A stretch of 64,000 nt of DNA from Gallaecimonas mangrovi (GTDB taxonomy: Bacteria; Pseudomonadota; Gammaproteobacteria; Enterobacterales; Gallaecimonadaceae). This document shows positions 26,090 to 34,730 of this stretch, one piece after another. The notes beneath the pieces are model-generated. The model made no database searches. It was not told where the DNA came from and was given only the letters and a program-made list of their open reading frames with translations. The stretch lies in the NCBI RefSeq assembly GCF_003367375.1, contig NZ_CP031416.1, positions 2,177,501 to 2,241,500 of the forward strand, given 5' to 3'. The translations under genes were made by a program, and so were the position numbers. Position 1 is the stretch's first letter. Every line of letters starts with the position of its first letter.

Positions 26090-27673
26090 TTACTGGCTTG
26101 CCTGCTCCATGACCTTTTTCATGGTTTCCGACATATTGAACGATTTGGCACCTTGTACTGGCGGATACTTCGCCAAGGTTTTCACATAGTTATTGATAAT
26201 TTCGTTCATCGGGCTAAACAGCCACGATACCTTTTGTAGTAGGTGGCCATAAGCATCGACGCTGGAGTAACTTTCAAAGGGGTCCATGCGCAGGTTAAAG
26301 AACATCGGCGCACTTCTTGGGGTCAGGGTGTCGTAATAGTTTTCCTTGGTGGAGAACAAAATCTTCCAAGGCCCCATACGCACGCCGCTCAGCTGACTTT
26401 CATACCAGTAGAAATACACCTTGCGGGCAGAATGGTCCGACTTACCGGTCCAATAGGCCATGTTATCGAGGCCATCGATATATTGCTTTTTATCTTTGAT
26501 CATCTCGGCGCGAACGTCTTTCACACCCGCCGCATCGGCCAGGGTGGTAAACATATCTTGATGCTCTTGAATGCCATTAAGAATTTGCCCGGATTTAATG
26601 ACACCTGGCCACTTAAGCATGGAGATAACCCTGACACCGCCTTCATAAGTGGTCATTTTCTCGCCTCTAAAGGGCGAGGTTGCCCCGTGGGGCCAAGAGG
26701 AATGCTCCGGACCATTGTCAGTGGAGTACCAAACGATGGTATTCCCCTCAAGGCCGTTATCTTTTAAAAACTTGAGCATCATACCGATGTCGTGGTCATG
26801 CTGGAGCATGCCGCTGCCATGGTAATCCGCTTCAGAGGTGTACCTCTCGGCGGCATAGCGCCACTTGGAGTTCAACCGGGTGTAGAGGTGCATGCGGGTG
26901 GTGTTAAGCCACACGAAGAATGGCTTGCCGTCGTTTTTGGCTTTTGCAATAAACTTCTCGGCCATGGGGATAACTTCACTGCCATCAAAGTCTTTCATTC
27001 GCTCCTGGGTTAAGGGGCCGGTATCAACAATGCGTTGCTTGCCAACTTCACCAAAGCGCGGGTCAACGGTTTTATCCACTTTATTCGTGGCCCAGCTATG
27101 AATAACGCCGCGGGCGCCGAATTTTTTAGCGTAAGCTTCCGGGCCGCCTGGGTAGGCCTTGGCAAAATTCTGGTAGTCGTGCTGCTCTTCTTCTTCGGAA
27201 ACATTGAGGTGATAGAGGTTGCCGAAAAACTCGTCAAAACCGTGGGCGGTGGGTAAATGCGAGTTGCGGTCGCCAAGGTGATCTTTACCAAACAAGCCAG
27301 TGGCATAGCCTTGCTTTTTAAGCACTTCAGCCAAACTAGGTGATTTAGCCGACCAGCCCAAAGGATCGCCAGGTTGGCCAACGGTCGTCATCCCGGAGCG
27401 AATAGGGTCTTGCCCAGTAATAAAGGCTGCCCGGCCTGCAGTACAGGATGGCTGGGCGTAATGGTCGGTAAAACGGATGCCTTCCTTACCAATACTGTCG
27501 ATATTAGGTGTGGTGTAACCCATTACCCCCATACCGTAAGCACTGACGTTTTCCCAACCGATATCATCGCCCCAGATCACTAAGATGTTGGGTTTTTCAG
27601 CCGCTAAGGCGGCCTTTAGCGGCACTATTGTCCCAAGCAGTAGCGTCAGGATCCCTGCTGTGACTCTTCTCAT
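26090..27673 (-). CDS. Exported arylsulfatase
   Basis: The protein has 527 residues from the ATG at 27671-27673 (GGAGTATCAAG upstream). A signal peptide [20 protein letters not shown] ending AALA is followed by the sulfatase fold: [19 protein letters not shown] (metal Asp pair near 36), CTAGR at residues 77-81 (Cys77 becomes formylglycine), GKDHLGDR near 130 and [13 protein letters not shown] further on. It hydrolyses sulfate esters in the periplasm or outside. The motif is C-x-A-x-R rather than C-x-P-x-R, and no maturase gene is present in the window. Choosing the first ATG would add an unlikely 31-residue leader. Confidence 0.9.
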   Translation of the reverse strand: MRRVTAGILTLLLGTIVPLKAALAAEKPNILVIWGDDIGWENVSAYGMGVMGYTTPNIDSIGKEGIRFTDHYAQPSCTAGRAAFITGQDPIRSGMTTVGQPGDPLGWSAKSPSLAEVLKKQGYATGLFGKDHLGDRNSHLPTAHGFDEFFGNLYHLNVSEEEEQHDYQNFAKAYPGGPEAYAKKFGARGVIHSWATNKVDKTVDPRFGEVGKQRIVDTGPLTQERMKDFDGSEVIPMAEKFIAKAKNDGKPFFVWLNTTRMHLYTRLNSKWRYAAERYTSEADYHGSGMLQHDHDIGMMLKFLKDNGLEGNTIVWYSTDNGPEHSSWPHGATSPFRGEKMTTYEGGVRVISMLKWPGVIKSGQILNGIQEHQDMFTTLADAAGVKDVRAEMIKDKKQYIDGLDNMAYWTGKSDHSARKVYFYWYESQLSGVRMGPWKILFSTKENYYDTLTPRSAPMFFNLRMDPFESYSSVDAYGHLLQKVSWLFSPMNEIINNYVKTLAKYPPVQGAKSFNMSETMKKVMEQASQ

Positions 27674-27989
27674 CTTGATACTCCACCAAATTGACATTGA
27701 ATGTGTCAGGAGAAGCTCTAGATAAACCATGGGTTTGGATGTCAGGCAGTTTCTTACAGCGGTCAATCAAGAAGTTATCAGCATCCTGTATGGTGACTTC
27801 AACTCGCTTCCCTGTCAGAAAGTAGGGCTGCACAACCTTTGCGGCCCGTCAGTAGGTATGGCACAAAGGGCAAAAGCCTGCCATTTTAAAGGGTTATTAT
27901 TTCTCACTTTAACAACAACTTATTTACATTAGGCATTTACAACGCCGTTATTTGGGCGTACCAATAAGCCAGTAACCAACGGCAATGGA
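27674..27989. promoter_or_regulatory. Divergent promoter region, arylsulfatase / octaheme cytochrome
   Basis: About 316 non-coding bases separate the two divergent genes and must hold both promoters. No gene or clear operator was recognised. Confidence 0.35.
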
Positions 27990-30176
27990 TTGTTGATGTT
28001 TACGCATTTAAAACGCCCTCAGCTGGCTTTATTGCTCTGTTTTTTGCTACTGCTTTTCACCTCAAAAAGCGGGCTAACGGCAGAGCCGCCACGCTATGTT
28101 GGCAGTGGCGATTGCGGCCGCTGCCATCAGCAACAAGCAGCCGACTTTAAAAACTCGGACCATGATTTGGCCATGCAACCGGCCACGGCAAAGACGGTAC
28201 TGGGTAACTTTAACAATCAAACCTTTACCAGCAACGGGGTGCAATCTCGCTTCTACCTAAAAGATGGCCAATTCATGGTGCAAACCGATGATGAGAATGG
28301 CCAGCTGCACGACTACCCCATTACTTACACCTTCGGTGTGTACCCCCTTCAGCAATACCTTATTCCGATGTCTGGCGGCCGGCTTCAAGCTTTAGGTATC
28401 GCCTGGGACAGCCGGGATAAAAGCCAAGGTGGCCAGCGCTGGTTTCATCTCTACCCTGGCCAGCACATTACCCACAGCAGCCCACTGCACTGGACCAAGC
28501 CCGCCCAAAACTGGAACTTTATGTGCGCCGAGTGCCATTCCACGCATTTAGATAAAAATTATGATGCGAAAACCCAGCGCTATAACACGCACTGGGCGGC
28601 AGTAAACGTGGCTTGTGAGGCGTGCCATGGCCCGGCTTCAAACCACCTCAAGTGGGCAGAGAAAACGCCGGGCTGGCAACAGATGGCCAATATGGGGCTG
28701 GTGCAACGGCTGGACGAAACACATGGCGTAAGCTGGCAAATGGATAACAAAACCGGGCAACCGGTGCGCAGTCAGCCCAACAGATCACGCAAAGAACTGG
28801 CGGTTTGTGCCGGTTGCCATTCACGACGGGCGCAGTTTTTTGAAGACGACCGCCAAGGCCAGCCATTGATGACCAGTTTTTTACCGGCGCTGCTAGACGC
28901 CGGTAACTACCATGCCGACGGCCAGATTGAAGGCGAAGTCTATGTCTACGGCTCGTTTATTCAAAGCCGTATGTACCAGGCTGGCGTTACCTGTACTGAC
29001 TGCCACAACCCCCATAGCCTGAAGCTAAAACTCCCCGGCAATGCCGTTTGTTTGCAGTGCCATAAAGCCAGCCGTTACGACGGGCCCCAGCACAGCTTCC
29101 ACCCTGCTGGCACAATGGCCAGTCAATGCGTTAACTGCCACATGCCGGCACAAACCTATATGGTGGTAGATGCGCGCCGCGACCACAGTATACGGGTGCC
29201 AAGGCCTGATTTATCGGTGACCTTAGGCACACCTAATGCCTGTAATCAGTGCCACACCGATAAAACCGCGCAGTGGGCTAGCGAAGCAGTTAAGCATTGG
29301 TATGGCCATATGCCAACGGGCTATCAGCACTATCAGTCAATACTGCATAACGCCAGGCTTACAGAGCCTGGCACCGAGCAGGCATTACTGGCTTTTTTAG
29401 CCAACAAACAGCAACCGGCGATAGCCAGAGCCACTGCCGCACAAATGCTGGGCCCCTACATCGGCCCCAGCAACGTCCAAGATGTAGCACTGCTGCTAAA
29501 AGACCCATCGCCCTTGGTACGCGCCGGGGCAATACAGGCGCTACCGGCTTTACCCGCAATAGTGCGGTGGCAACTGGTGCGAACCTTACTTACGGACCCA
29601 AGCCGGGTTATTCGCGCCTTGGCCGCCAGCGTATTGACCGACATTCCCGAGCAAGAAGTGCCAGCCGATGAGCGCTGGGCGCTCAGCCAGGCCAACCATG
29701 ACTACCTGGCGAGCTTGGCCTTCAACGCAGATTCCGCCACATCACAAGTGCATCTGGGTGATTATTATCGGGCCAAAGGGCAATTTTCAAAGGCGGAGCA
29801 AGCATACCAACAAGCCCTGTCTTTAGACCCAGGCTGGGAAACGGCTTACGTGAACCTCGCCGACCTTTATCGCGCCCAGGGCTTGGATGAAAAAGGCGCT
29901 CTATTGCTGCGCTCAGCACTTAGTCGCCACCCCGACAGCGCCACCATCAATCACAGTTATGGCCTGCTGCTTATCCGCCAGCAACACCTGGCAGACGCCC
30001 TGCCCTTTTTACAAAAGGCCGCCACACTTAACCCGTTAAACGCGCGCTACATCTATGTTTATGCGGTGGCATTAAATAGCCTGGGCCAGCGCCAACAAGC
30101 GCTAGCCGTTGTTAAGGAAGGAATAAAAACCATTGGCCAAGCACCGCAACTCAGCCAATTGCTGCTGCAGCTATAA
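27990..30176 (+). CDS. Octaheme cytochrome c fused to HEAT-like and TPR repeats
   Basis: The 728-residue exported protein has a signal peptide (LLLCFLLLLFTSKSGLTA). Eight CXXCH motifs follow between about residues 45 and 425: CGRCH, CAECH, CEACH, CAGCH, CTDCH, CLQCH, CVNCH and CNQCH. The layout matches cytochrome c554/multihaem nitrite-reductase-like proteins. Residues about 460-560 form HEAT-like helices (LLKDPSPLVRAGAIQALPAL), and residues about 580-728 form TPR repeats (YYRAKGQFSKAEQAYQQALSLDP). It probably moves electrons in the periplasm while its TPR part docks a partner. No partner gene lies adjacent. The 3' end overlaps csaA by six bases. Confidence 0.85.
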   Translation: MLMFTHLKRPQLALLLCFLLLLFTSKSGLTAEPPRYVGSGDCGRCHQQQAADFKNSDHDLAMQPATAKTVLGNFNNQTFTSNGVQSRFYLKDGQFMVQTDDENGQLHDYPITYTFGVYPLQQYLIPMSGGRLQALGIAWDSRDKSQGGQRWFHLYPGQHITHSSPLHWTKPAQNWNFMCAECHSTHLDKNYDAKTQRYNTHWAAVNVACEACHGPASNHLKWAEKTPGWQQMANMGLVQRLDETHGVSWQMDNKTGQPVRSQPNRSRKELAVCAGCHSRRAQFFEDDRQGQPLMTSFLPALLDAGNYHADGQIEGEVYVYGSFIQSRMYQAGVTCTDCHNPHSLKLKLPGNAVCLQCHKASRYDGPQHSFHPAGTMASQCVNCHMPAQTYMVVDARRDHSIRVPRPDLSVTLGTPNACNQCHTDKTAQWASEAVKHWYGHMPTGYQHYQSILHNARLTEPGTEQALLAFLANKQQPAIARATAAQMLGPYIGPSNVQDVALLLKDPSPLVRAGAIQALPALPAIVRWQLVRTLLTDPSRVIRALAASVLTDIPEQEVPADERWALSQANHDYLASLAFNADSATSQVHLGDYYRAKGQFSKAEQAYQQALSLDPGWETAYVNLADLYRAQGLDEKGALLLRSALSRHPDSATINHSYGLLLIRQQHLADALPFLQKAATLNPLNARYIYVYAVALNSLGQRQQALAVVKEGIKTIGQAPQLSQLLLQL

Positions 30177-30509
30177 CAGGCGGGTACCTAACGGCACGTC
30201 TTTGTCGGGCACACAAAGGGCGACATGGCCGTTTTGGTCATGAAAGCCGGTCACCAAGCATTCTGACATCAAAGGACCAATTTGCTTTTTTGGAAAATTC
30301 ACCACCGCCACCACCAGTTTGCCGACTAAGGCTTCTGGCTGATAATGCTCGGTAATTTGCGCCGATGATTTGCGCACCCCAAGTTCAGGGCCAAAGTCCA
30401 CGTGTAACTTGTAAGCAGGCTTTCGAGCTTCTTTAAAAACGTCAGCGCTAAGCACTCGCCCTACCCGCAGTTCGACTTTTAAAAAGTCATCAAAACCAAT
30501 TTGCTCCAT
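30171..30509 (-). CDS. csaA: tRNA-binding protein CsaA
   Basis: The 112-residue protein is a single EMAP-II-like OB-fold domain: FLKVELRVGRVLSADVF, YKLHVDFG, the KSSAQITEHY stretch, LVGKLVVAVVNFPKKQIGP and SECLVTGF are the CsaA signature. Family members bind tRNA and have chaperone-like effects. The length is typical. It is convergent with the octaheme cytochrome gene and just downstream of a YbaK-type deacylase in the same direction, nine bases apart, so both may act on aminoacyl-tRNA. Confidence 0.9.
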   Translation of the reverse strand: MEQIGFDDFLKVELRVGRVLSADVFKEARKPAYKLHVDFGPELGVRKSSAQITEHYQPEALVGKLVVAVVNFPKKQIGPLMSECLVTGFHDQNGHVALCVPDKDVPLGTRLL

Positions 30510-30518
30510 GCTCTATTC

Positions 30519-30995
30519 CTACGCTATGACAAGCCAGCGGCCATCGGTTAATGTTGATAAATCGGCCGCCTTCAGCGGAAAAACCGCATGTGGCGTGCCG
30601 GCGGCAGCCCACAGTTGTGGGTATTTTTTTAGGTCGGTGTCGAGCAAGGTTATAACCGGGTTAGCATGGGCCACCGGCGGCACGCCACCAATAGCAAAGC
30701 CGGTTTGCGTGCGCACAAAATCGGCATCGGCTTTTTCCAGGGTTAAGCCGGTAGCCGCCTCAACCTTGGCCACATCAACCCGATTACTGCCAGAAGCCAC
30801 AATCAGTACCGCTAAACCCGACACCGCATCTTTGAAAATAAGCGACTTGGCTATCTGGGCTACCGCGCAGCCAAGGGTGCTGGCCGCCTCTTTGGCAGTG
30901 CGGGTGGAACCGGGCAATTCAACAACATCCATATCAACGCCTTTGGCAGCAAGAAACTGTTGTACTTTGGTTGCACTGGCACTGAGTGTTGGCAT
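30519..30995 (-). CDS. YbaK/EbsC-family aminoacyl-tRNA deacylase-like protein
   Basis: The 158-residue protein starts at MPTLSASATKVQQFLAAKGV with AGGGAG upstream. The YbaK/prolyl-tRNA-editing fold is shown by the conserved IAKSLIFK (catalytic-type Lys near 51), the SGSNRVDVAK region and GVPPVAHANPVITLLD. These domains hydrolyse misacylated tRNA such as Cys-tRNA-Pro. It forms a likely two-gene operon with csaA. Confidence 0.85.
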   Translation of the reverse strand: MPTLSASATKVQQFLAAKGVDMDVVELPGSTRTAKEAASTLGCAVAQIAKSLIFKDAVSGLAVLIVASGSNRVDVAKVEAATGLTLEKADADFVRTQTGFAIGGVPPVAHANPVITLLDTDLKKYPQLWAAAGTPHAVFPLKAADLSTLTDGRWLVIA

Positions 30996-31250
30996 GGGTA
31001 ACTCCCTGGCTTGTAAACCTTTTGTAATAAAACACCAAGCCAAATGACAAAGCCTTGAGCTACCGCACAGACCGAGAAAAAAACGCGCAAATTTGCTGTT
31101 TGAATTTCATACTCAACGGAGTTTGGACTATAGCTTTTATTTGCACTTCGTTTGCTTCAGGGATGGCAGCTTCACAAGGACATTGGCTCCTTTCCTGTCT
31201 GAGGTGCCCACAGGGTTAATACCCTCCCCCCAAAACCTCGAGGACGCATT

Positions 31251-31823
31251 ATGAAGACCTTTAAAGTGGAAGACTTTGTCGACCCCAATCTCGCCAAGGC
31301 CTTGGCAGAGTGGAAGGATTTCTACAACCAGTCCATGACCAAAGCTATCGATTTCTCCAGCACCTATCCTTCAATGAAAGAAGCCATGGCGGCTGGGGAA
31401 AGTTTTTTGGACTCCATCAAGACGGCAAAATGGGAACAACCCAGTGTTGAGTCGTTGATGAAGCCACCAACCATTGACCCTGAAGCTTACAGCGAGCTGT
31501 CTGAACTGCACACCGGTGCGGTGAACAAGCTTTGGGAGCAATATACCAAGTCGCTAAAAACCACCCAGACCTACGGTGAAAAGCTCGCTGAAATGGCCAA
31601 GGAGCCTAAGTCGCCTCAAACCATGATGGCCACTTACCTCACCTCGACGCTTGATGCCTTTAAAGCCTACCAAGCCGGTATCAACGAGCAGATGAGCAGC
31701 TTGAGCGACATGCAAGGCGCTTACAAAGCCTGGTTTGAAAAGAACTGCCTGGATAAAGCCGCGCCAGCACCAGCTAAGGCACCTGCCAAAACAACTGCGA
31801 AAAAAGAAACCGCCGCGGCCTAA
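31251..31823 (+). CDS. Phasin family protein
   Basis: The 190-residue, wholly alpha-helical amphipathic protein (residues 10-165 coiled helices) ends in an Ala/Pro/Lys-rich tail (APAPAKAPAKTTAKK) like that of other granule-binding phasins. Phasins coat polyhydroxybutyrate granules in the cytoplasm and control their size. A second phasin with a similar N-terminal pattern (DPNLAKALAEWKDFYNQS here, EPGLSKALEQWQAFYQKS there) lies after the depolymerase. A strong terminator follows, so this gene can be expressed above the downstream pair. Confidence 0.88.
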   Translation: MKTFKVEDFVDPNLAKALAEWKDFYNQSMTKAIDFSSTYPSMKEAMAAGESFLDSIKTAKWEQPSVESLMKPPTIDPEAYSELSELHTGAVNKLWEQYTKSLKTTQTYGEKLAEMAKEPKSPQTMMATYLTSTLDAFKAYQAGINEQMSSLSDMQGAYKAWFEKNCLDKAAPAPAKAPAKTTAKKETAAA

Positions 31824-31839
31824 CGGCCATAAGGAAATG

Positions 31840-31868
31840 AAAAAAAGCGCCTGCCTGGCGCTTTTTTT
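31840..31868 (+). terminator. Intrinsic terminator after the first phasin
   Basis: The stem AAAAAAAGCGCC / GGCGCTTTTTTT with loop TGCCT lies between the first phasin and the depolymerase gene. Confidence 0.85.
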
Positions 31869-31905
31869 TAGTGAGCACAGCTCATACAGCAGGGAAGGAA
31901 ACCTC

Positions 31906-32952
31906 ATGAAAGCGTTTTTGTCTGTTGTTGTTTTAGCCGTTGTTATCAGTTTTCGCAGCTTAGCCGCTGCCCCACCCTTACCAGCCTTAGGTGCCGATAT
32001 ACAGCAAACCTCGGTGTCAGGTTTGTCGTCTGGCGCCTTTATGACATCACAACTTTTTGTGGCGCATTCCGACATCATGATTGGGGCAGGCATTATTGCT
32101 GGCGGCCCTTATTTATGCGCCATGTCCTGGCCCAGCTTGTCGTTGCTGGTTAATGCCACCACCACCTGCATGAACCCGCTGACAGCAAGCGTTGCCCCGC
32201 CCGTCGCACATTTGGTGTCGCTCACCAAAGGGGTAGAGAAAAAGGGCGAAATAGACAGCCTGAGTAACCTGGCTAAAACTCGCCTTTATGTCTTTAGCGG
32301 CGAAAGCGACACCACCGTCACCACGCTAGTGGTGAACCGTACCGTTGATTATTACAAGGCCCTTGGGGTGCCTGAAGATGCCATTGCCTACAACACCTCA
32401 GTAAATGCCGGCCACGCCATTATTACTGATGACCCCAACGACACCAGTTGCGCTAAAACGGCGCCGCCTTTTATTAACGACTGCGACTTCGAGCAGGCAA
32501 GCCGCATCATCAAGCAGATTTTTCCAAATGCCAAAGCCGCCGCAGATACCAGCCCCAAAGCGGTTGCGTTTAACCAGGCGGCCTTTTTCTCTGGCAACCA
32601 AACCAGCATGAGCGATACAGCATATTACTACGCACCCAAAGCCTGCTTAGCTGGCAAGCATTGCCCGGTGCATGTGGTGCTGCACGGCTGTGAGCAAGGT
32701 GCAACCGAGATCGGCGATAAATACTATGACCACACCGGTTATAACCAAATGGCCGACGCTAACGACATCATCATGCTCTATCCTCAAGTGCAGAAGTCAG
32801 CACAATCCCCTTTTAATCCAAAAGGATGTTGGGACTTCTGGGGATATTCTTCAGGCGCAACAGTCACACCGGATTTCTATTCCCGCAACGCACCGCAGAT
32901 CAAGGCGATATTCAGCATGATTGAACGCCTGGCATCAGCACCCGGCCAATAA
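31906..32952 (+). CDS. Exported PHB depolymerase-family esterase
   Basis: The 348-residue protein starts at the ATG 31906-31908, with AAGGAAACCTC upstream. A signal peptide MKAFLSVVVLAVVISFRSLA (cleavage near AAA) precedes a catalytic domain with VSGLSSGAFM near 37, in which Ser41 of G-L-S-S-G is the predicted nucleophile. FSGESDTTVTT near 130 and NAGHAII near 168 supply Asp and His. Two Cys-rich segments (CAKTAPPFINDCD; CPVHVVLHGCEQGA) suggest disulfides and an oxyanion loop. It should hydrolyse PHB or 3-hydroxybutyrate oligomers outside the cytoplasm. It is followed after 13 bases by the second phasin. Confidence 0.88.
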   Translation: MKAFLSVVVLAVVISFRSLAAAPPLPALGADIQQTSVSGLSSGAFMTSQLFVAHSDIMIGAGIIAGGPYLCAMSWPSLSLLVNATTTCMNPLTASVAPPVAHLVSLTKGVEKKGEIDSLSNLAKTRLYVFSGESDTTVTTLVVNRTVDYYKALGVPEDAIAYNTSVNAGHAIITDDPNDTSCAKTAPPFINDCDFEQASRIIKQIFPNAKAAADTSPKAVAFNQAAFFSGNQTSMSDTAYYYAPKACLAGKHCPVHVVLHGCEQGATEIGDKYYDHTGYNQMADANDIIMLYPQVQKSAQSPFNPKGCWDFWGYSSGATVTPDFYSRNAPQIKAIFSMIERLASAPGQ

Positions 32953-32965
32953 TGGAGGCAATTCA

Positions 32966-33457
32966 ATGAGCACTGCAGCAGGAAACTTTGTAGAACCGGG
33001 GCTTAGTAAGGCCCTTGAACAGTGGCAAGCGTTCTATCAAAAAAGCACCCAAGACGCCGTTAACTTGGTGTCGGCCATGAGCCCGATGAAAGATGCAGCA
33101 GAAGTCACCCAAAAGGTGACAACGGCCCTTAGCGATGCCGCCAGCAGTGGCAAGCTAGGTACGCCCATCCCGCCTGAGGCGTTTAAAGAGCTGACACAAT
33201 TACAGCAAGCCGGGGCGCAGCGATTATGGGACAGCTGCACCCAAGCCCTTAAAGACACCAGCAGCTACGGTGAGGCATTAATGTCGTTTGACCAAATGCC
33301 CAGCAGCCCGCAAGCGCTGCTTACCCACATTTTGGAAACCAACCTCGCCGCTGCCAAGCAATACCAAGCTGATGCCAGCGCCATGGCCAGTACCATGAGT
33401 GAAGTGCAGGCGGCATACAGCGCCTGGCTCGATAAATACTTTTTAAAAGTGTCGTAA
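32966..33457 (+). CDS. Phasin family protein (second copy)
   Basis: The 163-residue protein starts at the ATG 32966-32968, with GGAGG seven bases upstream. It is helical throughout and parallels the first phasin over most of its length (EPGLSKALEQWQAFYQKSTQ; QLQQAGAQRLWDSCTQALKD; the closing QAAYSAWLDKYFLK compared with GAYKAWFEKNCL), but lacks the Ala/Pro/Lys tail. It probably coats PHB granules. It shares a transcript with the depolymerase. Confidence 0.88.
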   Translation: MSTAAGNFVEPGLSKALEQWQAFYQKSTQDAVNLVSAMSPMKDAAEVTQKVTTALSDAASSGKLGTPIPPEAFKELTQLQQAGAQRLWDSCTQALKDTSSYGEALMSFDQMPSSPQALLTHILETNLAAAKQYQADASAMASTMSEVQAAYSAWLDKYFLKVS

Positions 33458-33482
33458 AAAAGGCGCCTTGGGCGCCTTTTTT
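33456..33482. terminator. Bidirectional intrinsic terminator
   Basis: AAAAAAGGCGCC-TTG-GGCGCCTTTTTT lies between the convergent phasin and acetyltransferase genes. Confidence 0.9.
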
Positions 33483-34002
33483 AATCCTCAACCGGGGTAA
33501 ATGGTGTTGGCAAAATCTTTTGATAAAACGCCAAGTCCAGCCAGCGGCCAAACTTGAAGGCAGCATCTTTGATGGTACCGGCATGCTCAAAACCGAACTT
33601 CTCATGCAAGGCAATAGACCCGCTGTTATCGGCATCAATCCCCCCCACCAGCAAGTGATACTGCTGCTCGATAGCGTTATCGATAATGGCCGCCAGCAAC
33701 ACTTTACCCAGCCCTTTGCCACGATGGTCAGGATGCACATAAAGGCTATGCTCAATGGCATATTTATTGGCCGGCCTTGGCCGAAAGGGGCCATAGCTGG
33801 CAAAACCCATCAGTTGCTTGTTGTCATTAACCACGCCCAGCACCGGATACTGTTTTTTTTCTTTTTCAGCAAACCATTGCGCCATATCATCCCAAGTGCG
33901 CGCTTTATAATCATAAAGCGCCGTGGTATGCAAAATAGCATCGTTAAATATCGCCAGAATGGCTTCACCTTCTGAGGCAAGCTGGCATTGGATCAGTTTC
34001 AT
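33481..34002 (-). CDS. GNAT N-acetyltransferase, phosphinothricin-acetyltransferase-like
   Basis: The 173-residue protein starts at MKLIQCQLASEGEAILAIFN, with GAGGTGTT upstream. The N-terminal pattern AILAIFNDAILHTTALYDYK, the central SLYVHPDHRGKGLGKVLLAA acetyl-CoA loop (about residues 90-110) and NSGSIALHEKFGFEHAGTIK follow the bar/pat (phosphinothricin/methionine-sulfone acetyltransferase) subgroup. It transfers acetyl to an amino group of an amino-acid-like substrate, which is uncertain. Confidence 0.85.
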   Translation of the reverse strand: MKLIQCQLASEGEAILAIFNDAILHTTALYDYKARTWDDMAQWFAEKEKKQYPVLGVVNDNKQLMGFASYGPFRPRPANKYAIEHSLYVHPDHRGKGLGKVLLAAIIDNAIEQQYHLLVGGIDADNSGSIALHEKFGFEHAGTIKDAAFKFGRWLDLAFYQKILPTPFTPVED

Positions 34003-34073
34003 AACACCTCGTGGCAAAGTTGGCAGCCCCTACGGGCGCATTGCCCGGCAGCGAACATGCTAAGGAGCCCGTG

Positions 34074-34511
34074 ATGATATCAGCCGATAACGCCAGTCTG
34101 GTAACGGTGTTTTTTATTGACCAGCAAAGCAGCTGGTTACTGACTGGAACCGATAATGACCAGCGCCATGCCATAGCCCTTGGCGTTGACAATATTCGCA
34201 GCGATTTTGATACGCCCTTGGCCATGGAGCGGGCAATAGAAAACATTGAAGATAACATTATGCCGCTGGCGAAAGTGCTACCGGCCGAAAGCATGCTGGT
34301 TATCACCGGCCCCGGCGCCGACTATTTAAACAAACTCACCCCTAATCCCCACCTGACAAGGGACTGGGTAGAAATGCAGTTTGGCGAAATGGCAATGGCC
34401 GCAGAACGCCAGCACCGCTTGTTTGATGTGCCCACCAGCGCGGCATTGTTGATGGTAAGAGAAGCCATGCACCACTTGGATTTTGACCAGGCGCAGCTGA
34501 CGCCACAGTAA
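34074..34511 (+). CDS. Hypothetical protein, release-factor/dissimilatory-type nucleotide-free domain
   Basis: The protein has 145 residues from the ATG 34074-34076 with AAGGAGCCCGTG, an excellent ribosome-binding site. It begins with strands VTVFFIDQQSSWLLTG, has an acidic middle (AIENIEDNIMPLAKVL) and the segment MLVITGPGADYLNKL. The C-terminal half is helical (MAMAAERQHRLFDVPTS). There is no signal peptide and no membrane segment. I do not recognise the family with confidence; the label is descriptive only and no function is claimed. Confidence 0.6.
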   Translation: MISADNASLVTVFFIDQQSSWLLTGTDNDQRHAIALGVDNIRSDFDTPLAMERAIENIEDNIMPLAKVLPAESMLVITGPGADYLNKLTPNPHLTRDWVEMQFGEMAMAAERQHRLFDVPTSAALLMVREAMHHLDFDQAQLTPQ

Positions 34512-34524
34512 ACTGGCCGCCACC

Positions 34525-34727
34525 TTAATGGCGCTGGGTAAGGGCTAACAAGGCACTAGCTACCCGTTGGCTTTTATCGGCGTTTTGGGCAGTCAAAGCG
34601 CTGACTTGCTCTAAGGAACTTAGCATCGATGACAACTCGCCTACGGCCCTGATAGCCCTTCAATATCTTGCGCCAGCGGCCGTACTTCGTTGGCGAGTTT
34701 CAAAATATCGGCGTCGATTACAACCAG
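34525..34727 (-). pseudogene. Frameshifted coiled-coil remnant, perhaps chemoreceptor-derived
   Basis: Two overlapping frames read VIDADILKLANEVRPLAQDI then, after a shift near 34650, AVGELSSMLSSLEQVSALTA followed by NADKSQRVASALLALTQRH and TAA. The heptad-rich helical sequence with SLEQVSALT resembles the signalling hairpin of methyl-accepting chemotaxis proteins or a related coiled coil. It begins in the frame of, and directly after, the TetR stop codon. No start codon is present. Confidence 0.45.
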
Positions 34728-34730
34728 CTC

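Noticed and set aside
31735-31905. Upstream extension of the PHB depolymerase
   Set aside because: It overlaps the first phasin and a terminator; the internal ATG has a ribosome-binding site and starts a signal peptide.
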